Positions 12,795 through 24,688 of a stretch of 64,000 nt of DNA are shown in pieces (position 1 is the first letter of the stretch; the number at the start of each line of letters is the position of its first letter). The translations under genes and the position numbers were made by a program. The stretch is from Melampsora larici-populina 98AG31 (lineage: Eukaryota; Basidiomycota; Pucciniomycetes; Pucciniales; Melampsoraceae), in NCBI RefSeq assembly GCF_000204055.1, contig NW_006768798.1, forward strand, positions 665,306-729,305, in the 5' to 3' direction. The notes under the pieces are model-generated. The model was not told the origin of the DNA, ran no database searches, and saw nothing but the letters and a program-made list of their open reading frames with translations.

Positions 12795-12810
12795 TCTGGG
12801 CTCATAACCT
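12795..12810 (-). other. Primer-binding site matching the anticodon arm of initiator Met tRNA
   Basis: Directly abutting the 5' LTR, the minus strand reads GGTTATGAGCCCAGAC. Its complement contains GGGCTCATAACC, the anticodon stem-loop of eukaryotic tRNA-iMet (CAT anticodon). This implies priming by an internal tRNA site or half-tRNA, as known for Drosophila copia. Confidence 0.8.
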
Positions 12811-13453
12811 AATAAAGTAGGAAAGCCAGGTGACTGGTAAAGAATCACGTTATTAGTGATGAAGGAAAGCGCAGTGGCTGGAGTCACTAATAAGTGAGCA
12901 GAAAGATAAGCACCTGGTAAAGAATCACGTTATTAGTGATGAAGGAAAGCGCAGTGGCTGGAGTCACTAATAAGTGAGCAGAAAGATAAGCACCTGTTGT
13001 AAGGTGGCACACGTAAAGAGAAAAGAAGTTTGAGTATAACATTCCCATGAGCACGAACTACAATCAGTGATAACATAGAACAGTAAGCAGACCTGGTAAA
13101 GAATCACGTTATTAGTGATGAAGGAAAGCGCAGTGGCTGGAGTCACTAATAAGTGAGCAGAAAGATAAGCACCTGTTGTAAGGTGGCACATGTAAAGAGA
13201 AAAGAAGTTTGAGTGAAGAAAAATAAAGTAAACACGCAAACAACTGTTCTTTATAGTGAGAAATCTTTCTAGACATAGGTTTGCTAAATGATAGTGATTG
13301 TGAGTATCATTCGCCGCATTGGGATGAAAGGATACGGAGTTCTAACATGGAATGGTAACGGAACAACTTGGAACAGACTATGTAGGCTCAAAGCGGAATA
13401 TAAAATAGGATGTTAACAGTGTAAATAAAACAGAGAAAATAACTACTTCAATA
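12811..13453 (-). repeat. Copia 5' LTR (643 bp)
   Basis: Matches the 6862-7425 LTR but carries three copies of the ~80-bp internal unit against two, which accounts for the 79-bp length difference. It ends at TSD GAATG (13454-13458). Confidence 0.93.
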
Positions 13454-13606
13454 GAATGAAGCCTGAGGAAGCCCTAGTTAGTCCGCTTAGTTCCTGTTGA
13501 TCATGTAATCAGCTGACAAGCAAGAAGAAAACAGGAAGAAAAGGGAAAGAATTTGGAAGTAAATTTGAACAAACTTTGAAAGAAAACAAGAAAATTTCAA
13601 TGCTCC
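13454..13606 (-). repeat. Possible old LTR fragment interrupted by copia
   Basis: The minus strand near 13600-13615 has TTGGGGGGAGCATTGAAA, which looks like a polypurine tract next to an LTR start. Sequence across the copia insertion (AAGCCTGAGG at 13459 and the related GAAGCCTGAGG reading on the minus strand near 6850) could be the remainder. Weak; no second LTR seen. Confidence 0.25.
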
Positions 13607-14124
13607 CCCCAATGTGATCATCTGTCTTTGCCCCTGTGGCTTGTAGTTGTTTAATGTCTCAATGGTTTTAGAATACCCATGTCTCCTGTTCATTCAACCA
13701 TTCCTACATCATGTATGAATGAATGAAGGAAATGTGTCACCAACCAGAACTAAATTGAGGATCTGGCCCTGCAAGACCCAAAAGAGCCCCATATCCAAAC
13801 TTAGGCTCTTCCCAATGGTAAACACCACCCACAACTTGACCAGACAACTTGAAACCTTGCAAACAATTGATCTTCATATAAGCCCCTCTTTATTTGATTC
13901 ATTTGTTTCTATTTTGATTCCATCAACCATTGTTTCATGTGTTCAAAGTTTTGCTATCAAATTCAGTCAAGTCACCTCAAGATATATCTCCAGAATTATC
14001 ATGGAATAAACAGAACAGGGATTAACTCCCATTCCACCTAATTATGAGATGTCTCCTGAATCAGACAAGGGCTCCTCCAAAAAAAAGATCTTGGCTCAAA
14101 AGGAATTTAGTTTCTGAATGATTG

Positions 14125-14365
14125 GTATCAAGGTTCAGTATGAATGGGGTCAGGGTTATGAAATGCATGAAGGCTTTGAAAGCAATCAAGGTTATGAAAA
14201 CAATCAAGGTTGTGAATCAATGGACTCAAATTTGTGAATCAATGGACTCAAGGTTGTGAATGAATTAAATCAAGGTTGTGAATGGGTGGAATAAAGGTTA
14301 TGTACAAAAGGAAACAAGGTTATGAATGAATGGAATTGAGGTTATGCATGAATGGCATCAAGGGT
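14125..14365. repeat. Degenerate minisatellite, ~24-bp unit
   Basis: About nine imperfect copies of a unit like CAAGGTTATGAATGAATGGA (variants with GTTGTGAATC). Non-coding tandem repeat. Confidence 0.8.
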
Positions 14366-14582
14366 ATGGAATGGGATTGGGTACAATATGGAAGAGGTAG
14401 AAAACAAGACACTGGTCAACATCACTTCAATCTGGTATAAGGGTACTTATGCTTTTATGTAGTCTTAGACCTGTATCCACCAAAAAAATCTCAAATTCAA
14501 TTTGACAAGCAAAACTGGCTTGACTGTATATGATAATTGTCATAATGCATTGTTGTATGACATGTGCAGCACTATCAAAGCC

Positions 14583-14972
14583 CCCAGCTACTAGTCACTG
14601 GCTGGCCAGAGACTACCACAACTTCATGAAAGATTCTTGAAAGCTTCAGAAAGGTTTCAAAATGACTTCAACATAATAGATTGACAATATTCAAGATCCA
14701 AGTCTTATATATAGGACCAAAATAGTATTTTTTATCCATGATTTTTTTTCAAACCTGAATGACTCAGTCAATTTACATGATAAAGCTTAATAGACTATAT
14801 ATTCTTGATCTGTGGATTAAGGAGCAGGTGTGTAGAGATTCATGGTGTCATATTATGACATCTGAATCTTGCATGATATTGGGTTGAAGTCATTTTGAAA
14901 CCTTTTTGAAGCTTTCATAAAGCTTTCATAAATTCAGTGGTAGTCTCTGGCTTGTCAGTGACTAGTAGCTGG
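14583..14972. mobile_element. MITE with CCAGCTACTAGTCACTG terminal repeats
   Basis: ~390-bp segment with inverted ends CCAGCTACTAGTCACTG, a shared CCAGAGACTACCAC and further inside an inverted match containing TTTCAAAATGACTTCAA. No clear target duplication, so the superfamily is open. Confidence 0.7.
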
Positions 14973-15156
14973 AGACTGTGTATATGACCTTTGCCAAGCA
15001 TGGAGCCAGATTTATTGATTTCACAAAGCAGTGGTCTTGTCTTTTTTTGCTATCCACTGTTCATCTGTTATGATTAGGAGGGATCAAAACAGAATGTGAT
15101 ATGTAATAAAACAAAATCTACACCTCATAACTCAGTGTCAAGAGTTAAAATACTTA

Positions 15157-16164
15157 AAGCATCCACACTCGTGCATTAAATCAGGTTTGGTCACTGAAAA
15201 TTTAACCTGGTGAGAAATTAGCCCTGCGGCAGTGAATTTTCAATCAATTTGTGTTAGGCAATTGGTAAATTTAACAATTGGCTAATGCATGTGTTAAAAC
15301 GCATTACAACTTGTTCCCAGCAACTTTGACTCCAAAAACAAAACTCAACCCAACCTCCAACACCTTCAAATCCCTTGTTTGTTGTGAAAACTTCAGATCA
15401 CATTTTGTGACTTTCTCCTCCACATTTTGTATTCCTGGATTGAGCACCTCAAGATCTCTCTTCTTGCCAAACTTTGGACTGTTTTGCATCAATCCATCTT
15501 GTCCCAAATGTTTTTCAGACCCCTGGCTCTGTGGTAAAGGTTTCAATACTCCTGTTTGATAACCTTCTCAAACACTGGAACAACTTCATGGTAGGATAAG
15601 TCACAATTGCTTCAACACATTGGTATGTTAATAGGTCAATTTAATATCTTCAATCAACTTCAAACCAATCAGATGAAGAGGATAAATCAATCTCTTTGAT
15701 CTCATGGATTTTTGTTGACTTAGTTCCTTAACTTGACATCTATTGATCAAAGATATGAACACAATCATGTTGACTTTGTTCTTTCAAATTTAAATCGATT
15801 GATCAGGTAGATGAGCACAATGATATTGGATGTATGTAGATCTGGATGTATGTAGATGGAGAATTTGAAACTTAAAGTCACCAGTACCCCAGTGCAAAGA
15901 AGAGGACAGTACCTCTATCACAAATACTTGTGAACTGTAGCATTTGATGAAAGCAGGTGGACACATATGTACTTGAAAAATGAAAATGTTGCCTTACTGC
16001 ATGACCACTGTGGAGCAAATGCATTATCCATAAAGTTACAAGAGTTACAGCGCTGCTAATGCAAACAAGTGTGAAATTTGGTCAAGTTAAGTAATTTTTT
16101 TACTCAATGTAGGTTTGTTACTGCGCACAACCAATTTAGTAACCTCAAAGAAGTGTGGGTGCTC
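15157..16164. mobile_element. PIF/Harbinger-like non-autonomous element
   Basis: 1008-bp segment with ends AAGCATCCACACT and (inverted) GAGCACCCACACT and a TTA duplication on both sides (15154-15156, 16165-16167). A 3-bp TWA duplication is typical of PIF/Harbinger. The inside has no transposase; a 94-codon open frame at 15278-15559 is not convincing. Confidence 0.65.
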
Positions 16165-17689
16165 TTATACTACATGATATACTTGACATTCTTATATGTA
16201 ATTAAGCATAATTATTAATTATAATAATAACTGACAATAAAAGCAGTTACCCATTGTAATGAATTGATATTTGTCTATATCACTAAAATTATGTTTTAGA
16301 GAGGAGAGTATATGCAATTACCCTCTCTCAGCCTTCAAGCGGATCCCCCAAGCTTGTATTACAAAATAATCTCAAAGAACAACAAGGTACTCTCTGCCTA
16401 AGAGTAAGTAATTCAACTTCCTTTCTGGATCCTCTACTTTCCCCAAGTAGGAATATTCATCAAGTTAGTGAGCTTCAAAAACTCCAGGTAATTGGTAACC
16501 TTAAGAAGACCTCCACACTGGTGGACTTATTTGAACAACCCAAAGTTGGTGACTTCAAGAACAGCCAGAATAGTTGTCTTCATATCAGTCTTCAATTGGT
16601 CAATCAGAAGATTGAAGGGAAGCCTTGGATCCAACTTCCATCAATCATTATACTCTAATTATAATTGAAATCTTATCTTGAGGAGTTGATTAACTGTAGT
16701 CTGTCTGGATTTACCCCAAACAGACCAGTTACCTTTCCTTTTGCTGTCCTCTATTTCTTATATTCTATTTTTAATCACTAAATATAAAAATACGGAATTA
16801 GTTAATAATATTATACAATTAAACATTTACCAACTTGAGTGAGCATAGAGAACTCCAAAAGATTACCCTACCCTCACATGGGGGGCTGTGATTGTAAAAC
16901 ACTTCAACACCTCATACCTCCAGATCCACTCCTTTAGAATGAAGTCTGCCACAGCCTTTGAAGTCAAATTTTGTAAAGATTTTACTTCAACACATCCTGC
17001 AAGATCATTCCATACCACAATGAAGTGCTTGTATGGACTACTTCTGATATGAATTGTATTTCAACTGACTCTCCCAAACACTGTTGATTCTCCTGGAGTG
17101 TGCCCTATTTTTTTTGAGTATTGGGACTTGTTCTTTGACAGGCTTCACAAGATGTAACTCACCCTTGCACATATTCCTTCATCTCTGGCCATCAAAATCT
17201 GATGAAGCACCTTCTATAAATTTCTCCAACCCCTCTATGTCCCATCTCTTCATGTAATATTTGTAAAACTATTTCTTGACCTTCTTTTCTTGACCTGCTG
17301 GTTGAAAGTTAGGGGGCAGGCTCAACACAAAGCGGATTGAGATTAGACTGATGCTTGCCTCATAGACAGTGTTCACATGTGACAGGATGAATTGTTTGGC
17401 AATGGCAATATCTGATTGTGATGTGGGCTGTATGTGGATTGCATGATGTCAGGGGTTTTACTTGGAGACACGGTTTTGGGAAGAGAATGAAAGGGTTTTA
17501 AAAACAGAATTGGGTTGTCAAGCTCTGTGCATTTGGGTTGTAGATTTGCAAGGTTTAAGTACAAGTGGAAGTTTTACTGAACAAGTTCAAGATCAAAAAG
17601 TATGAGAGTCATCCGAAAAGATGTCTCACCCATCACTTCCCACTGCAATATCATGTCTCCTATTTATGCTGTATCTTCAGGCTCATGTG
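16165..17689. other. AT-rich gap
   Basis: No gene or structured element recognised. Confidence 0.5.
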
Positions 17690-17995
17690 AGGTCAGAGGG
17701 CCAATTTGCCACCGGGCTGAACCGCCAAAAGGGCCCGGCCCGTTGCCGAACTGATTGTGAAAAAATCTAGACTGCAGGCCCCGTGGCCCAGCTCGACCGT
17801 CTTTGGGCGAGCTCCATGTGGCCTGATGACTGGCCTGCAGCTGGCAAATGGCCAGATAAACAGGCGCGTTGCGCGCCGTCGGACTCAATTAGGTCATTGG
17901 TGGGCCGCCGATCTAGGCAGCGGCTGACCCATCGACGGCCCGTGCCGAGTTAGACGGTCTCCCGGTCGAGAGGCGGTGCAAACCCCCCCGTGATG
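17690..17995. other. GC-rich patch of unknown origin
   Basis: About 300 bp of markedly higher GC than its surroundings, with inverted matches such as CTGCAGGCC (near 17772) and GGCCTGCAG (near 17833). No ORF of recognisable family, no tRNA or rRNA pattern. Could be a MITE remnant. Confidence 0.4.
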
Positions 17996-18565
17996 TAACG
18001 CTTCCTCCTAGATTGGAACCTTGTTTAGTGTTTTCTCTCTCTTATGCAATTGTAACCAATTGTTCTTAGTTTTCCGCTTTCATCCTATTCGTCCCAATAG
18101 CTGTAACCTCAAAAAACGTAAAAAAAAACCAACTTGAAACCCCGTATTGTCGAAAACTCATGTTTTACCTTTTGAAATCTGATCTTTAGGAATCGAAAGA
18201 TCGCTGAAGAAGGAAATAGATCCTACAACTATCCAGTCCTCTTACATAATGTTATCAAAGTATCCTTTTGTGACGGCGCAGTGGTTGTCGTATCACCACA
18301 AGTGTATACTTACCCAGTCGCTCTCACAAAGTCAGCAAATAGCAGCAAATAGCCAAGCAAAATAGGTGGCCTTGACGTAATTCAAAAACTTTTGATAAGT
18401 TCGTAAAGGTGCTGTGTCAATCCTGCCTCACTCGAGTAAGAAGCTCAAGTTCTTCGCCCTCTTCTCCATCAAAGTATATCCGCATTGCACATCAGTTGCA
18501 AACTGTAAATCACCCATCTAACATTCATCATTATACGATATCAACCTCAGCTTAAGAGAGAGCTG

Positions 18566-20658
18566 ATGATGATGATAATCGATAAATCCTTCTTATCTAT
18601 AATTCCTAATTTTGATAGTTTTCTTACGCATTGGGTATTATTGGTATTATTTATTTATGTCGTTCATGAGATTATATCGGAATGGAAAGAAAATGAAATT
18701 CGGAAAAGAGCCCAATCGAAAAATAGTCATATAGCACCTTTAGTTTCTTCCATTATACCTTTCGCTTTAACATTTTTAAAAAACAAACTCATTTCAATTT
18801 TCACAGGTGATGATACATCAAGTGCATTTGATTATCTTCGAGTATATTCAAAATCATTTAAAGTCATCAGATTTAATATTCTTGGAAACCAAGTTATGCA
18901 AAGCTTTTCACATTTAGATATTAAATATATCTTATCCAACAATTTTCAAAATTGGGGCAAATCTGATCATTTCATAGCATCTTTTTATCCATTATTGGGT
19001 GATGGTATTATCAATACCGATCAGAGGGCATTGTGGTCTTGGCATAGATCTCTAAGTAGACCTCATTTTTCGCGAGAAAGAATTGCAGATGCGGATGCTT
19101 GTGAAGAACATGTTCTCCGATTAATACAATGGATCAAGATTCAAAGTCGATTGAAACAGGCTATCGACATACAAGATCGTACGATTCGTTTTCACTTACT
19201 TATCAATGCTCTTGACTATTGAACCTGTGATTTACTGTTTTTTATCTTGTTTATTTGATTGTTCAGTTTTTTCTCGTTTAACTCTCACGGTCGCCTCTCA
19301 ACATCTCTTTGGACATTGTTTTGATACGCTCAAGGATCTCTTTCGTGATAGACCTATACAAGAAGGGGGTATAGATGTTGCAGCTTTCTGTAAAGACTTT
19401 GCTGATGCTCAAAGTTATTGTCACGCACGTCTCTTGCTACCATGTAAGAGATCTTTCTCAACCAGGATCTTCAACGTCAACTTATACTCATCTTTTCAAA
19501 ATTCTGATCGACCTAGCTTTTGTAACGAAATTGATTCAAAAACTGTCCCCCAATCCATCGATTAAGAGAGTCCTGGAAGCCATGGATGTTTTGATAAAAG
19601 ATGTAGTGCAAAAGAATCTGATCGATAATTCATTAAATGATCAACAAGAGCCTCAAAATCTACTCGATCATCTACGTCAATCAGGTTGCTCAGCTCAACT
19701 TCTTCGTCACGAACTCCTAAATCTGCTACTTGCAGCTAAAGATTCTGTTGCTTCATTAATCACGAGTTGTATCTACGAATTGGCTGGAAGAGATGAAATC
19801 TGGACTCAGCTTCAATTAGAATGCAGTGGTCTCGCTGAAAGTTCTTCAATTTCTACTGATCAAATCCATAAATTAAAATTTCTTAGAGCAGTCATCAATG
19901 AAACTCTTAGGTTATTTTTCATTTTTCGTCTTGTGCCTTTATCTCCTGCCATGACTGAGATGTTTTTGTTTTGTTTTGTTAGACTTCATCCACCAGTTGG
20001 GTCTAACGTACGTTGTGCATTTGAGGACGATGTTCTACCATCAGGTATCTTTGTTCCAGCTGGGTGAGTCTTGATTCTCCCCTTTATTGTGCATCATGAC
20101 TTGATATTTGAGTCTTGATTGGAGTTGAGAAACTGACGTCTTTGAATTCCTAGAACTGATTTCCGGTTTGATATCAGATTTCTTCAACGAAATCCAGAAG
20201 TGTGGGGCAAGGTAAGTGGCAAAATACAGATTCATATAGATCAATTGTCGCCTCAAAACCTAATGAAGTCTTGATCTGATAATTTGAAATAGGACGCAGA
20301 AGAATTTATACCTGATCGCTGGTTGGATGATCGACAAATTCAACAAAGGGAAGATCCATTCCGTTTTCAACCATTCAGTGCAGGTCCAAGGTTGTGTCTT
20401 GGCCAACAACTTGGTAAATTTTTTCATCTTTCTTAAAGAAGAAATTGTCTCCTTTTCTTCAAATGATCCCTTGGAACTCATGGTTATGGTTTTTTCCCTG
20501 TAGCTTATATGCAAGCATCAATTGTGTTGATTAGATTAGTTACTAATTTCTCTGGAGTGGAATTGGTGGGTAAATCTGCTTTTAAGGAAAATATTAAAGA
20601 ATTTCAATCAATGGTTTTAAGCTTTAAAGATGGCTTATGGGTCAAATTTAAAACATGA
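18566..20658 (+). CDS. Cytochrome P450 monooxygenase (fungal, CYP63/CYP5-like clade)
   Basis: Seven exons join in phase to 542 codons: 18566-19187, 19267-19413, 19466-19910, 19983-20063, 20154-20211, 20293-20413, 20504-20658. Membrane anchor at residues ~15-35 ([18 protein letters not shown]). Fungal helix-C region [21 protein letters not shown] is present, I-helix [11 protein letters not shown] with Asp ~349, K-helix ExxR in NETLR ~403, PERF-like PDRW, and heme loop [10 protein letters not shown] with Cys ~486. It should be an ER-bound haem-thiolate oxidase needing a reductase partner; substrate unknown, though related fungal groups hydroxylate alkanes and fatty acids. Length is normal. The I-helix has Ser where Thr is usual. 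Donor at 19188 (GTTTTC) is weak; others are good. Start chosen at the first of several ATGs preceding the hydrophobic anchor. Confidence 0.92.
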
Positions 20659-22716
20659 ATAAATTCAAACAAGACTAGACTATCTATGTATCTCCCTTGC
20701 ACAAAAGTACCAGATCCAATCAATTTATTCCATATTTTTCTGACCCTTCACGCATTGCTTTGTGCATGCTGCTTTGTTGACCTCAGGAGTAAATCTGTAA
20801 TCTGCTGTAGTGACCCAGGACATGATCTATTCAATCAAGTTTATGTTTCCCTCTGTTTTCTCCAAGCATTTTCTAGTTCAGAGCTTTGGTCTCACATTTT
20901 TTCCACATAGATTCTTTTGTTCATTCAGGACTGGATATGATAATATTATGATGTTTACCTTTCTTTTGGTAATCTGTGTACTTGTGTTAGCTCATCTTAG
21001 GTGGTCTTTTGAATTATAATCATTGGTAAATTGCTTTTGAGAGGTAACATCACATCAAAGCCTTTCACAAATATTCTGGTGTTAGAAGCAAAAATACAAC
21101 AAGGACATAGAAAATTTCCACTGCCATAACTTTTTTCATAAATTCCTTAACTTGACTCCACTTGGTTAGCTCAAATCATCAACAAGGATCATGAATCATT
21201 TCAACTTGAGCCATTCTGTTGTCGAGAGACTTCAAAGAGACATACTCATTATGTACTTGTATAAAACTACTGTGATGACTGAATATCCAACTATATATAT
21301 TCACTGCACTGGTATACTAATTCCCATCAAGGCACAACACACCACCATGTAAAGCCATTTAAAAATACAGAGGGTAGCTACAACCATACTTGTTTTGATG
21401 TCTTACAGACTGGCTTCAACAGTACCACATCTCTCATCATGATACAAAATACTGGATACCTCTAGACTTTGCTGCTGCTCATATCATTTGACAGGGCAGA
21501 AGGAATTAGTGAACAAACGCAATTTGGTAGTCCAGATAGGAAATGAGGCTGATGATAGTTTGAAATCATTTTCTTCACGCTGAGGCTTTCCATGCTGCCC
21601 TCAACTGACCAATTGCGGCGGCGATTCCACATAGCGCCGTGATAGACTCTGACTTGTATAAGCCTTGACTTAGTGACCTGCGAGAGGAAGCAGCAACAGA
21701 GACCAGATAGGTCAGTCAACAAACTCATACAGGAACCCAAGAATAGCATCATACCAATGCAAAGTCAAAGGGGCATATGCCAGATTGATCATCACTCCAT
21801 TCATCAATGCTGCCCTTTGTTCATGATATTTCTGTCTGTCCTTTTTTTCAACATCTTGTTTCATATACTGGTCTTCTTCTTGATTAAGTTGTCGAATGCA
21901 ATGCCACAGATAAGACAGGTGTAAGAAAGTATAGGTAGCCCAAGCTCTACACGAGTACAGCGAAGCCTTTGATGATATTCGAGTTGAGAATGGTAAAACG
22001 CTTTTAGCTGTCAGGAAATAAATGTGTTCCAACTGTAAAGGCAAATGATGCCGAGTTCAGCATTCCTCATAGCTTGGACATGCACGAGTTGCATCAGTTG
22101 CTCAACTGGGTAGTAGACTAGCATTGAGAGCACTTCCAGGCGCTCGATATCCAGAATTCGAGACACAACCGATCCTCGTGACCCTTTCAAAGACCTCCAC
22201 CACTGAACCACCGCGACAAGGTCCAAAAGCCGGATACTAAACATCAAAGGATATGAGGTTCAGTCACAATTACTCGCCTGCGTATATCTTTTTTCGCTCA
22301 TTTCGCTCTTACGTTGTCCTTGCCTCTGAAATCACTCCACTCAGTGCACCGAACCGCTGAGGTAGGCCTTTGGAGCCGATAGCAACTTTTGAGGTTCGAT
22401 GATCGATCCTGCTCAAGAGAAGAGTCGAATATTGAATCAACATTAAACATTTATCAGTGCCGGAAGTGGTCGACAAGAGTCGAGACAAGCGCTCCATCTT
22501 GTCGATGGCCATCTTGTGTTGTTTATGCGTTCCATTCGTTCCATTCAACCGTCGATCCTATGACGCATTGATGATTGTCGGGTATCCTGATCATCGACTG
22601 GGGTATCCGGCACTGCGCAGCACACCGTACCCGGCTAAGGCCCCCACCCGAAGGAGTGAGTGAGTCCAATCGATCGAAAGAATCTTTTGACCAACACCAA
22701 AAATATTCAACAAAAC
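20659..22716. other. Intergenic gap between P450 and BCS1-like genes
   Basis: No gene recognised; open frames are short and overlapping on both strands. The last few hundred bases presumably hold the promoter of the downstream gene, but no definite motif is seen. Confidence 0.5.
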
Positions 22717-24431
22717 ATGGATTCCAGCAAACCAAGTCTTCTGAAACAAGATGTTACTCATGTTAATTCGCCATTTAGCTTTGATAGCATTTTTTCAGAA
22801 AAGTGAGTTTTTTACTTTTTCACGACATTCTAGTCTTCAAACTTGGAAATTCTGACTAGCCTTTTGGTCCCAATCAGCCCGTATTTCTCCGCTGGATTCG
22901 GTCTCATGGTCTGCCTTCACTCTCCTACAATCGATATTCTTCCGAAGTGTTCACACATGCCAAGGCTCTTTTTTACAGGGTCTCGGTGTCGGCCTCACAG
23001 CTCTTAAGCGCACCTCTACCCTCCTAGCGACCTTGGCACAACGTAGATTACTCGTGACTCTGGAAATTTCCTCAAAAGATCGATCCTATCTATGGTTCCT
23101 CAACTGGATGTCTCAACAAGCCCGCTCTAAATCAACCACTAATCAGCTCGCAGCAGAGACAAGCTACCGACAAACGCCGGATGGGTCTCACCAGGTTACC
23201 TTTTCACTGGTGCCCGGGCCTGGGAACCATTACTTCAAGTTCCAGCGAGCCTGGTTCCAGGTGGGACCGACTCCCAATCATCCACCTTTACCTGCGTGTT
23301 CGCTTCTATGTCATATACCAATTCACCTCTCGTCGCTCACGAATCTCAGGTCAAACGGGAACGCGATGGAAAACTAATCGATCTAAATTCCGGTACACCT
23401 TGGGAAACACTCATGCTCACTACACTCGCACGAGATCGACATCTACTCGTCCAACTTTTATCGGAAGCTAAAACAGTTTCAATGAAAACTGAAGAGGGCA
23501 GGATTGTCATTTATACTGCTTGGGGCGCTGAATGGAAACCTTTTGGGCAACCCAGAACCAAGAGACCGATCACCAGTGTTGTGCTTGATCAGGGTGTGAA
23601 AGAAAACCTCGTACGTGATATTGAGGATTTCATGGGTAGAGCCAAATGGTATGCTGAGCGAGGTAGGTTAAGAAACACTCCTTACTAGTGTCATCCTGTC
23701 AGCTAAGTCTCATGTGAGCTAACACCGATTTTTGTAACAGGCATCCCATATCGGCGTGGATACCTACTTCACGGCCCACCCGGCTCGGGAAAATCCTCAT
23801 TCATTTTCGCACTTGCGGGACATCTCAACTATCATATTTGTGTCCTTAACCTGTCGGAACGTGGCTTGAGTGATGATAAACTCAATCATCTATTGACCAA
23901 CGTCCCTGAGCGTAGTGTGGTATTGTTGGAGGACGTGGATGCAGCATTTCTCGGTCGTAACGGCACCGAACAGTGAGTTGTCCAAGTGAATAATTCCAGT
24001 TCTAGAAATTCCCTCTTGACTCTATATATGTTGCTCCCGGGCAAAACAGGATGAAGATCAACGTGACCTTCTCAGGTTTATTGAATGCGATCGATGGAGT
24101 CACTTCTTCAACCTCGCAACGGCTTATCTTCATGACCACCAATCACGTCGGCAAACTGGATCCAGCCCTCATCCGTCCAGGTCGGATAGATCTCTCTGTC
24201 TTAGTCGGTAACGCCACACTTCCTCAAGCCATGGAACTCTTTGTGAAGTTCTATGAGGATACTAGTGGTGGAATCCGAGAGGAAATGGAAAGCAGGCTGA
24301 TGAGTGTCTTTAAGAATGGTGGTTCGTTTAGTATGGCTAGCTTACAAGGCTTATTCATTCGATATCGGGAACCAAGAGATGCGATTCGAGAACTGGAACA
24401 AATTGTGACTTATCCTCACACACTTGAATGA
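22717..24431 (+). CDS. BCS1: BCS1-like mitochondrial AAA ATPase
   Basis: Six exons join in phase to 441 codons: 22717-22802, 22878-22908, 22979-23260, 23350-23662, 23741-23972, 24050-24431. Order of parts: short N-terminus, single membrane segment [23 protein letters not shown]1 N-domain ([17 protein letters not shown], then [17 protein letters not shown], then [16 protein letters not shown]), AAA module with Walker [10 protein letters not shown] (Lys ~255), Walker B VVLLEDVD (~297-304), sensor MTTNH and arginine-finger region [10 protein letters not shown]. The family acts in the mitochondrial inner membrane, inserting the folded Rieske Fe-S protein into complex III. Fungi often have several BCS1-like paralogues, so whether this is the complex III chaperone or a paralogue is undecided. 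The gene looks intact. Confidence 0.94.
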
Positions 24432-24688
24432 AGTAACGTTTGACTTTTCTTGTTCAATCCGGATCTATATCCATGTCGATGTATGTGGGGGCATATGAGA
24501 TCTTCCTGCCTTGCAAAGTAGTTTGTGAGATAGAACAGGGTGTATACCGAAGTTTTGGTGACAAGATTGGCTTGTATTCTGGTATGATATGCAGCATTGA
24601 TGCCTAGATCATCATGGGTCCAAAATAACTCAGGCTTTGCGTCCGGATACTATATACAGGATGGGCTGGATGTCAATCCTGGAGACTC
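24432..24688. other. 3' flank of the BCS1-like gene
   Basis: No gene seen; likely holds the 3' UTR. Confidence 0.4.

Larger units (their letters stand above)
6862..13453 (-). mobile_element. Ty1/copia LTR retrotransposon, full length, young
   Basis: 6.6-kb element in minus orientation bounded by 5-bp duplications GAATG (6857-6861 and 13454-13458). It has two LTRs, a tRNA-type PBS next to the right (5') LTR, a GAGGGGGGG polypurine tract next to the left (3') LTR, and gag, protease, integrase, RT and RNase H in copia order. Outside the copy-number difference in an internal repeat, I count about three transitions between the LTRs, so insertion is recent. Gag and pol are in different frames, and pol is split by a CACTA-like insertion at 9101-10239, so this copy is probably inactive. 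Confidence 0.95.

Noticed and set aside
17664..17888. Minus-strand frame in the GC-rich patch as a gene
   Set aside because: Long open frames are expected in GC-rich sequence; no recognisable domain or start context.
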